Source: Candidatus Caldilinea saccharophila (lineage in GTDB: Bacteria; Chloroflexota; Anaerolineae; Caldilineales; Caldilineaceae). Taken from it: a DNA stretch of 64,000 bases. Below the pieces are notes generated by a model. It searched no databases. It was not told the origin of the DNA and saw only the letters and a list, made by a program, of their open reading frames with translations. The position numbers and the translations under genes were made by a program. The stretch is from positions 446,392-510,391 of the forward strand of contig JADJVW010000001.1 of assembly GCA_016710365.1 (NCBI GenBank). The letters are read 5' to 3'. Shown in pieces: positions 55,412-64,000 of this stretch. Positions within the stretch are counted from its first letter, which is position 1; each line of letters starts with the position of its first letter.

Positions 55412-56387
55412 TCTGTTGCTGCTGCCGCTGGCCGCGCTCGTAATTTTCCTCTTCTGGGCCGCGCTGACGCCTCTGGAGACCCTGGGCTGGTGGGCTGGCT
55501 GGTTTGGAGATGCCATCTACCATGACGCCGCCACCGTTGAGGAAGCAGCCTTCTCTACAAACCGCACCACTCTGACGCGCCAGCCAGCAGCCGCCTATGT
55601 GTTGTTCTTATCGGGCATCGGGCGCGTCTCCGGTCAGACGCTCAGCTATCGCGAGCAGGGCTTTCTTGAGCAACTCCGCCAACGGCTACCCGGCGCGGTC
55701 GTCATCGACAACATCTTTCCCTATTCGGTCAACAACCTGGCGCTGACCGGCCAGCCCATCTTTGCCGGGTTGTGGCGCTGGGCCTTGCGGCGCAAGCTGG
55801 AAGGCCCGGCATTGGCCGGCTATCTCATCAACACGCGCAATATGCTGCAAGTGGCGATTGCCGCCGACAAACGCTATGGCCCCATCTACAATCAGGCGAT
55901 GGCCGAGATCATGCTCGATACGGTCATGCGATACAGCTTCGACCCGGAAAGTCCCGTGCCAATTTTTATCATTGGCTACAGTGGCGCGGGGCAGATGGCT
56001 ATCGGCGCGGCCACCTATCTGCGCGAGTGGACCAAGTCGCCTATCTACGTCATCTCCCTGGGCGGCATTTTCAGCAGCGACCCTGGTATTCTGATGGCAG
56101 ATCATGTTTTTCATTTGTGGGGCACGAAAGACAAAGCCCAAATCTGGCGCTTTCTCATGCCCGGCCGCTGGTCATGGCTGGCAACCTCGGAATGGAATCG
56201 CGCGCTGCGTCAAGGCCGCGCCACCATCATCCGCATGGAAGATATGAAACACACGGGACGCGGCGGCTATCTCGACCGCCACCCACCGGCGGAGGACGCG
56301 CCTTCCAACATGGATCGCACGGTGGAAATGATCAGCACGATCATCGAGCATGCAGACGCGCCCACTCACATCCCCACACTCGGCTAA
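55392..56387 (+). CDS. Alpha/beta-hydrolase-like membrane-anchored protein
   Basis: A 331-residue protein. An N-terminal helix (LLLLPLAALVIFLFWAAL near residues 8-25) anchors it, and AAYVLFLSGIGRVSGQT near 66 begins an alpha/beta fold. IFIIGYSGAGQMAIGAA near residue 190 contains GYSGAG, the nucleophile elbow GxSxG of lipases and esterases. Candidate acid and His residues lie further on (HLWGTKDKAQ, MEDMKHTGRGGYLDRHPP) but cannot be assigned with certainty. The ATG at 55392 overlaps the YIP1-like gene. Substrate unknown. Confidence 0.65.
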   Translation: MFTEWSDLLLLPLAALVIFLFWAALTPLETLGWWAGWFGDAIYHDAATVEEAAFSTNRTTLTRQPAAAYVLFLSGIGRVSGQTLSYREQGFLEQLRQRLPGAVVIDNIFPYSVNNLALTGQPIFAGLWRWALRRKLEGPALAGYLINTRNMLQVAIAADKRYGPIYNQAMAEIMLDTVMRYSFDPESPVPIFIIGYSGAGQMAIGAATYLREWTKSPIYVISLGGIFSSDPGILMADHVFHLWGTKDKAQIWRFLMPGRWSWLATSEWNRALRQGRATIIRMEDMKHTGRGGYLDRHPPAEDAPSNMDRTVEMISTIIEHADAPTHIPTLG

Positions 56388-56439
56388 AGTTCCACGCGAC
56401 AAGCCGAGGCGTCTTCGCCTGCCAAGTAATGCCCGTTAC

Positions 56440-56468
56440 TTGACGCTTTCTTCTGATCCAACTATAGT
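56440..56468 (+). promoter_or_regulatory. Promoter of the ribXYZ operon
   Basis: TTGACG (56440-56445), a 17-base spacer and TATAGT (56463-56468): five of six matches in each box. Transcription would start near 56475, about 12 bases before the first helix of the FMN riboswitch. Confidence 0.75.
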
Positions 56469-56486
56469 AAAGGCAATCAAATAACT

Positions 56487-56672
56487 GCGTACCTTCGGGG
56501 CAGGGTGAGAGAGTAATCTCAATTCCCGACCGGCGGTGATCCGATAACGCGAATTGTGGAATCGGGAAGCCCGCGAGCACGGCGACGGCAAGCGTCGCCA
56601 GGCACGAGTGCGGTGACCAGGATCAACCTGGGATTCCGACGCCGACGGTATAGTCCGGATGAAAGAAGGCGC
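56487..56672 (+). promoter_or_regulatory. FMN riboswitch (RFN element)
   Basis: The conserved blocks are in order: GGGGCAGGGTGA (56497-56508), ATTCCCGACCGGCGGTGAT (56522-56540), AAGCCCGCGAGC (56567-56578), GTGACCAGGATCAACCTGG (near 56613-56631), CCGACGGTATAGTCCGGATG (56642-56661) and GAAGG closing helix P1 with ACCTTC. A 186-base aptamer with one longer variable arm. It binds flavin mononucleotide and controls the transporter genes downstream. Confidence 0.95.
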
Positions 56673-56718
56673 CAGCAGTCAGCAGGTCAATGACCGCGCT
56701 GTGTTTGCTGCAACCAGT

Positions 56719-56752
56719 CCCGGAGTCCACCTTGTGGCTCCGGGCTTTTTTT
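56719..56752 (+). terminator. Riboswitch expression-platform terminator
   Basis: CCCGGAGTCCAC pairs with GTGGCTCCGGG (56719-56730 with 56734-56744) and seven T follow. It lies 46 bases after the FMN aptamer, the expected place for ligand-controlled termination. Confidence 0.88.
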
Positions 56753-56802
56753 GCGGCTGGCATGGTGGCGAGCAAAGGTTACGCGCCTGTGCTGGTTTCT
56801 CC

Positions 56803-56838
56803 ACGTCCCAAGGGCATGTTTAGCTTGGGACGTTTTTT
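56803..56838 (+). terminator. Second intrinsic terminator before ribX
   Basis: ACGTCCCAAG (56803-56812) pairs with CTTGGGACGT (56824-56833), followed by six T in total. It lies 17 bases before the ribX start. Two terminators in series after one aptamer suggest tight shut-off. Confidence 0.8.
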
Positions 56839-56855
56839 GTGGAGGCAAGCTTAGG

Positions 56856-57683
56856 ATGTTCGAGACACAGAAAGCTGATCTTCCTTTCCAGCGCACACGC
56901 CCGGCGACGGCGTCTGGGCAAGGCTGGCTGGCGCGCGGCCGCGCACGTCTGGCTGCCCCGCTGGTGCTGATCGGCGTCATTGCGCTTTGGGCGCTGCTGG
57001 TCGCCTGGCAGGATTACCCACCCTTCATCCTGCCGTCGCCCCTCCTGGTCTGGCAAAAACTGTTGACCCTGGCGGCGGGCGGCGCGCTGTGGCTGCACAT
57101 TGGCGTCACGCTGGTCGAAATTGCGCTGGGGCTGCTGATTGGGCTGAGCACAGCGTTTGGTCTTGGCTATGTGCTGGGCAAGCATCATGCCCTGGAGCGC
57201 ATCGCGTCGCCCTACATCGTCGCCAGCCAGAGCATCCCGATTGTAGCGATTGCGCCCCTGATCGTGATCTGGATGGGCAGCGGCCTGGCCAGCAAGGTCG
57301 CCGTCACCGCGCTGATCACCTTCTTCCCCGCACTGATCGCCACTATCGTCGGCATCCGCAGCGTTGACCCCGACCTGCACGACCTGCTGCGCAGCCTGCG
57401 CGCCTCGCGCTGGCAGCTCTTCTGGAAGCTGGAGTTGCCCGCGGCCCTGCCCATGATTTTCGGAGGACTGAAGCTCAGCGTCACGTTGGCGGTGGTCGGC
57501 GCGGTCGTCGGTGAATTTATGGGCGCCAACGCCGGACTTGGCTACCTGGTCAACCTGGGGCGCGGTCTGCTCGACACACCGATGATGTTCGTCGCCATCT
57601 TGCTGCTGGTCGTCATTGCCCAGGCGCTCCACTTTGCGGTCGTCGCGCTGGAAACACGGCTATTGCGCTGGCAAAGGCTGTAA
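56856..57683 (+). CDS. ribX: Riboflavin-type ABC transporter permease (RibX)
   Basis: A 275-residue permease of the SsuC/TauC/ThiX family with about six helices. The first is APLVLIGVIALWALLVAW near residue 33. The EAA loop reads DPDLHDLLRSLRASRWQLFWKLELPAALP near 168-196. The family is shared by nitrate, taurine, sulfonate, thiamin-precursor and riboflavin importers; the FMN riboswitch upstream points to riboflavin, as reported for RibXY of Chloroflexus. The frame is open further upstream through the terminator, but the ATG at 56856 has GGAGG 9-10 bases before it. Confidence 0.88.
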   Translation: MFETQKADLPFQRTRPATASGQGWLARGRARLAAPLVLIGVIALWALLVAWQDYPPFILPSPLLVWQKLLTLAAGGALWLHIGVTLVEIALGLLIGLSTAFGLGYVLGKHHALERIASPYIVASQSIPIVAIAPLIVIWMGSGLASKVAVTALITFFPALIATIVGIRSVDPDLHDLLRSLRASRWQLFWKLELPAALPMIFGGLKLSVTLAVVGAVVGEFMGANAGLGYLVNLGRGLLDTPMMFVAILLLVVIAQALHFAVVALETRLLRWQRL

Positions 57684-57693
57684 GAAGATGCAA

Positions 57694-57714
57694 GGGGCGA
57701 GGGGCGAGGGGCGA
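57694..57714. repeat. Three tandem GGGGCGA units
   Basis: Units at 57694-57700, 57701-57707 and 57708-57714 in the ribX-ribY gap. The complementary CCCTCGCC units occur at the end of the mfd repeat near 45420-45440. Confidence 0.6.
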
Positions 57715-57785
57715 GGCAGCATATTGCTGGGATTGGGAACAGGACTCAATTTAGATTGCAAAATATTTACAAAAGGCACATTCGC

Positions 57786-58807
57786 ATGAAATTCAGAACA
57801 CGAACATTGATCTTTTTGACGCTGATCCTAGGGTTGGCGCTGTCGGCGTGTGCACCGCTGCCAGCGCAGCTTGCTGCCAGTGATGAGCCTGCGGCCCCGG
57901 CCAGCGAGTCCGTCAAGTTGGGCTTAGGCTTCATCCCCAGCATTCAGTTTGCGCCCTACTATGTCGGGATCGAGAAAGGCTTCTTTCAGGATGCGGGGAT
58001 CGAGCTTGAGTTGAGCTACGGCTTTGAAAACGACTATCTGAAGCTGGTCGGCATCGACGAATATCAGTTTATGGTCGGCAGCGGCGACCAGGTGGTGTTG
58101 GGGCGCGCCAGGGGTTGCCGGTGCGCTACGTGTTGAACTGGTACACGCGCTTTCCGGTGGTCATCTTCTCCAAAGCCGACCGCGCCATCACCCAGCCGGC
58201 AGAACTGGCAGACAAGACCGTGGGCATTCCCGGTGCGTTTGGGGCCAGCTATGTGGCGCTGCGCGGCATCCTCGAAGCGGCCGGACTGACCGAACAGGAC
58301 ATCCGCTTGGAGAGCATCGGGTTCACTCAAGCCGCGGCCGTCAGCGAGGACAAGGTGGATGCAGCCGTGGACTACGCAGTCAACGGCCCGGTCGTCCTGG
58401 CGCTGGCAGGAACGCCCACCAACCAGATTGCGCTGGACGACTATCTGGTCATCCCGGCCAACGGCCTTGTCACCAACGAGAAGACCATCGCGGAGCGACC
58501 TGAACTGGTGCAGGCGCTGGTGCGCGCGACGCAGCAGGCGATTGCCTACACGCTCGCCAATCCCGACGAAGCGTTTGCCATTGCCCTCAAAGCCGTGCCC
58601 GAAGCCGGCGGCGACAATGAAGCTGCCAGCCGCGCCGTATTCGACGCCTCGCTCGCCTTCTGGGCGCCGCGTGCAGGCCAGACGCCTGGCGCCACAGAGG
58701 AAGCTGACTGGCAGGCTGCGGCCGCCTTTATGCAACGGATCGGCCTGGTCGATAGCGTCGTACCGGCCGACAGCCTCTTCACCAACCAGTTTGTCGCCAA
58801 TGAGTAA
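57786..58807 (+). CDS. ribY: Riboflavin-type ABC transporter substrate-binding lipoprotein (RibY), frameshifted
   Basis: An exported binding protein of about 340 residues of the NMT1/THI5-like family. The signal ends in the lipobox ALSAC near residue 20, and the mature part starts with SVKLGLGFIPSIQFAPYYVGIEKGFFQDAGIEL. The frame breaks near 58110: VVLGRA runs out of frame, while the next frame continues GLPVRYVLNWYTRFPVVIFSKAD; one missing C in GCGCGCCAGG explains it. The second lobe has VGIPGAFGASYVALRGIL and VDAAVDYAVNGP. It would bind riboflavin outside the membrane; this rests on the riboswitch and on RibY precedent, as the fold itself also serves other ligands. Start ATG 57786 (MKFRTRTLIFL). 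Confidence 0.85.
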
Positions 58808-58849
58808 GAGAACCAATCGATCGCGGATTTGACGGATCAGGCGGATTTA

Positions 58850-58916
58850 CGGCGCAAAGAGAATTCTTTTCTTCGCTCTTCTTTGTGTTCTTCGTGCCTC
58901 TGTGTGAGGCGAGCTT
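58850..58916. repeat. Low-complexity CTTCTTTGTGTTCTTCGTG-type repeat
   Basis: A stretch of CTTCG/CTTTGTG/TTCTTCGTGCC units in the ribY-ribZ gap. It looks like a dispersed intergenic element of the kind common in draft Chloroflexota genomes. It has no partner copy in this window, so its family status is an inference. Confidence 0.4.
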
Positions 58917-58953
58917 TGGCTTTCTTATTTCATAGATCAACTCTGGAGTTTTT

Positions 58954-59727
58954 ATGGGTGACGCAACGCCGGTGTTTGTAGTGGACGGCGTCTCAAAAGG
59001 CTTCACCGACGGCCGCCGCCCGATTCAAGCGTTGCAGCCGGTCAGCTTCCAGTTGCACGCAGGCGAGATCGTCTGCCTGGTCGGGCCGAGCGGCAGCGGC
59101 AAGAGCACCTTGCTGCGCGTCATGGGCGGCCTGATCGCGGCGGACAGCGGCGCCATGTGGTTCCAGGGCCAACCCCACTGCGCGCCTAATACGGCGATCG
59201 GCTTTGTCTTCCAGAAGACGAATCTGATGCCGTGGCGCACGATTCTGCAAAATGTTCTGCTGCCTATCGAAATTCAGCAAAGCAAAGTGTCCATCGCAGA
59301 ACGGATACGCGCCGAAGCCATGCTCGCCACGATGGGGCTGAAGGACTTCGAGCACGCCTACCCGCGCCAGCTTTCCGGCGGGATGAACCAGCGCGTCGTG
59401 TTGGCGCGCACCCTCATGCAACAGCCGCGCCTGCTGTTGATGGACGAACCCTTCGGCCAGCTCGACGCCTTAACACGCGAGCGCCTCAACCTGGAATTGC
59501 TGCGTTTGCAGGCGGCAGAGAAGATCACCGTCTTCATGGTGACGCACAGCATCACGGAAGCCGTGCTGCTGTCGGATCGCGTCTTCGTGCTCAGCGAGCG
59601 GCCAGGGAAGCTCATTGCCCAGATGCCCGTGCCGCTGCCCCGCCCGCGCGATCTGGCCATGACCAGCACGCCTGCCTTTGGCGAACTCGCCATGCAGGTG
59701 CGCAGTCTGATCGGCGAGCCAAGCTAG
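58954..59727 (+). CDS. Riboflavin-type ABC transporter ATP-binding protein
   Basis: A 257-residue ATPase of the SsuB/TauB/ThiZ group. Walker A is VGPSGSGKSTLL near residue 49, the Q-loop is VFQKTNLMPWRT near 88, the signature is LSGGMNQRVVLART near 143, Walker B is LLLMDEPFGQLD near 165 and the H-loop is VTHSITEAV near 197. It completes the importer encoded with ribX and ribY, 146 bases downstream of ribY across a repeat-bearing gap. Confidence 0.88.
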   Translation: MGDATPVFVVDGVSKGFTDGRRPIQALQPVSFQLHAGEIVCLVGPSGSGKSTLLRVMGGLIAADSGAMWFQGQPHCAPNTAIGFVFQKTNLMPWRTILQNVLLPIEIQQSKVSIAERIRAEAMLATMGLKDFEHAYPRQLSGGMNQRVVLARTLMQQPRLLLMDEPFGQLDALTRERLNLELLRLQAAEKITVFMVTHSITEAVLLSDRVFVLSERPGKLIAQMPVPLPRPRDLAMTSTPAFGELAMQVRSLIGEPS

Positions 59728-59837
59728 ACCCCACAAAGTTGTATTTTTGACACTTACGCCGCGGCGTGCTATTGATACACGATACGCGCATCTCTGGCGC
59801 GCCTCTATTCTGTGCAATTTTTGGTGATGGAACTGGT

Positions 59838-62187
<2,350 letters not shown>

Positions 62188-62210
62188 CGAATAGCTACGC
62201 AAAATCTTCC

Positions 62211-62278
62211 ATCCACAGATGACACAGATTTCACAGATGAGTTTTGAACAATCTGTACCATCTGTGGCATCTGTGGAT
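62211..62278. repeat. Inverted repeat with CACAGATG units
   Basis: ATCCACAGATGACACAGAT (62211-62229) pairs imperfectly with ATCTGTGGCATCTGTGGAT (62260-62278), with further CACAGAT/ATCTGT units inside. It fills most of the glnS-gltX gap and resembles a dispersed mobile-like palindrome. Confidence 0.7.
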
Positions 62279-62316
62279 GTTTTGTCTTGATTGAGAATAA
62301 GGAAGCGAGAACATCT

Positions 62317-63830
62317 ATGGCGGCATCATCCACGGCGCCGGCGCGCGTGCGCTTTGCGCCCAGCCCGACCGGATTTTTGCACCTCGGCGGACTGCGCACA
62401 GCCCTGTTTGACTGGCTCTACGCACACCACACCGGCGGGCAGTTTATTTTGCGCATCGAGGACACCGATCAGAAGCGCTTTAACCCCGACAGCCTGACCG
62501 ACCTGATGCGCAGTCTGCGCTGGCTTGGTCTGGAGTGGGACGAAGGCCCCGATATCGGCGGGCCGCACGCGCCCTACATCCAAAGCGAGCGCCGTGCGCT
62601 TTATCGCCAGTACGCGGATTGGCTGGTTGAGCAAGGCAAGGCGTATCACTGTTACACGAGCGAAGCGGAGTTGGAGGAGCTGCGCGGCAAGGGGCTGCCC
62701 TACGACCGCCGCCATCGCACCCTTACTGCGGAGCAACGCGCCGCGTTTGCCGCGGAAGGGCGCGCCTCCGTCATCCGCTTTGCCGCGCCGCTGACCGGGA
62801 CGACGACCGTGCACGATGCGATCCGCGGCAACATCACTGTCGAGAACGCCAGCATCGCCGACCCGGTGCTGCTCAAAAGCGACGGGCTGCCCACCTACCA
62901 CCTGGCCGTGGTGGTGGACGACCGGCTGATGGAGATTACACACGTGCTGCGCGGGGAGGAGTGGATCCCGTCGGCGCCACTGCATCAGTTGACGTCTTAG
63001 AGGCGTTTGCGTGGCCGGCCCCGATCTTCGTGCATCTGCCCGTCATCCTCGACCCCAGCGGCAAGGGCAAGATGAGCAAGCGCAAGACTGTCGTCGATGG
63101 CCGCGAATTTTCGCCTTTTGTGCGCGATTACATCACCGGCGGCTATCTGCCCGACGCCATGTTCAACTTTCTGACCAACATGGGCTGGAGCTTTGACGCG
63201 GAGCAGGAAATCTTCACACGCGAGGAGGCGATCGCGCGCTTCGACGCCGCCGACATTTCACCCAAAGCGACGGCGCTGCCCTTCACCAAGCTGGACTGGA
63301 TGAACGGCCTCTACATCCGGCAGATGGAGCCGGCGCGGCTGCAAGAGGAACTGGCGCCCTATGTCGCGGCAGACCTGGGGCTGGACGTCGCCAGCCTCCA
63401 CGCGGATCGCCGGCTGGCCGAGCTGACGCCGCTGATCCAGGAGCGCATCAAGGTGCTGGCCGAAGCGACCGCGCTGATCGAATGGGCGTTTGTGCCAGCG
63501 TCCCAAATCCTCTACCCTGACCCCACGCAGTTGATCGGCAAAAAGCTGACGGCGGCCGAAAGTCTCGACGTGCTTGAGACCGGAGCCGCTATAATTGCCA
63601 GCATCGATCCGTTCGCTGTGCCCGCGTTGGAGGCGGCTTTTCGCAGCCAGGCCGAGGCCATGCAGATCAAGGTCGGCAGCTTCCTGGCGCCCTTTCGCGT
63701 CGCCATCACCGGGCGCACGGTCTCGCCGCCGCTCTTCGAGAGCATGCACGTCCTGGGGCGCGAGGAGACGCTCGCACGCATCGCCAACGCCACGCAGACG
63801 CTGCGCGCCTATGCCGCGGCCGCGGTGTGA
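62317..63830 (+). CDS. gltX: Glutamyl-tRNA synthetase, frameshifted
   Basis: Charges tRNA-Glu. The class I signature is in RFAPSPTGFLHLGGLRTALFDWL near residue 10, then FILRIEDTDQKRFNPDS near 45, YHLAVVVDDRLMEITHVLRGEEW near 200 and the KMSKR motif in GKGKMSKRKTVV near 250. The C-terminal anticodon-binding domain ends AYAAAAV. The frame breaks near 62995: the first frame stops after LHQLTS, the second continues EAFAWPAPIFVHLPVILDP; one missing C after TCTTA restores LHQLTSYEAFAW. The ATG at 62317 (MAASSTAPARVRF) is preferred to one ten codons upstream, which lies close to the repeat. Confidence 0.93.
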
Positions 63831-63921
63831 GGCCGTATGAGAAGAAATTGGCAGCTTTCCCCCCTCTGAAATTTGGCTGTGCAGGCGCGCTGCGCTATAC
63901 TTTTAGAGGATTGAGTCAGGC

Positions 63922-63992
<71 letters not shown>

Positions 63993-64000
63993 CAAACCGA

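Overview
The window reads as a chromosomal segment of a high-G+C member of the Chloroflexota, most likely the Anaerolineae/Caldilineae side. This is an inference. It rests on an FMN riboswitch in front of a RibXYZ-type ABC transporter, a glutaminyl-tRNA synthetase with a GatB/YqeY-like tail, lipoprotein-rich secreted proteins with Pro/Thr linkers, and dispersed short intergenic repeats. No phage, insertion sequence or CRISPR array is visible. About ten conserved genes are broken by what look like single-base indels in short homopolymers (mgtE, mvaA, mfd, glnS, gltX and others). The simplest reading is consensus error in the assembly rather than mass pseudogenisation, so those genes are given as whole units with the break marked.

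Layout. 0-4.5 kb: the end of a cyclic beta-glucan synthase-like gene that lacks its catalytic end, a receiver-only response regulator and decayed DNA. 4.5-10.9 kb: a minus-strand peptide/oligosaccharide ABC importer operon (two permeases, two ATPases, a small two-helix membrane protein and a family 5 binding lipoprotein). 11.1-12.5 kb: a stable-RNA block with RNase P RNA and six tRNAs (Leu, Ala, Gly, Phe, Gln, His), closed by a palindromic terminator that also ends a small opposing transcript with a 19-codon ORF. 12.7-15.6 kb: mgtE, a small hypothetical gene and an aldo/keto reductase. 15.8-24.7 kb: two successive modules, each a secreted subtilase facing a small lipoprotein of one shared family. 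25-29.5 kb: methyltransferase, rhodanese, multidrug-type ABC exporter, a membrane protein and a GrdB-like protein with an in-frame UGA in a UxxC context (candidate selenoprotein).

29.5-36 kb: three overlapping genes for complex-I-like proton-channel proteins, followed by HMG-CoA reductase and an archaeal-type HMG-CoA synthase (mevalonate synthesis). 36-42.9 kb: a phosphodiesterase-like protein, a DUF362 protein, a cytochrome P450, a GT4 glycosyltransferase and a B12-binding radical SAM protein; this stretch looks more A+T-rich than its surroundings and resembles a small biosynthetic island. 42.9-47.6 kb: mfd, with dispersed-repeat sequence inside its reading frame, and pth. 47.7-50.2 kb: a thiol-oxidation operon of DsbA-like protein, DsbB fused to cytochrome c, and a membrane-anchored Ig-like protein. 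50.4-56.4 kb: CapA-like protein, Wzz-like chain-length protein, YIP1-like membrane protein and an alpha/beta-hydrolase-like protein. 56.4-59.7 kb: promoter, FMN riboswitch, two terminators and ribXYZ. 59.8-64 kb: glnS, gltX and a tRNA-Gln(CTG) with a damaged T arm.

Most worth checking: the candidate selenoprotein, the DsbB-cytochrome c fusion, the repeated subtilase/lipoprotein modules, the P450/GT4/radical-SAM island and the small opposing RNA at the end of the tRNA cluster.
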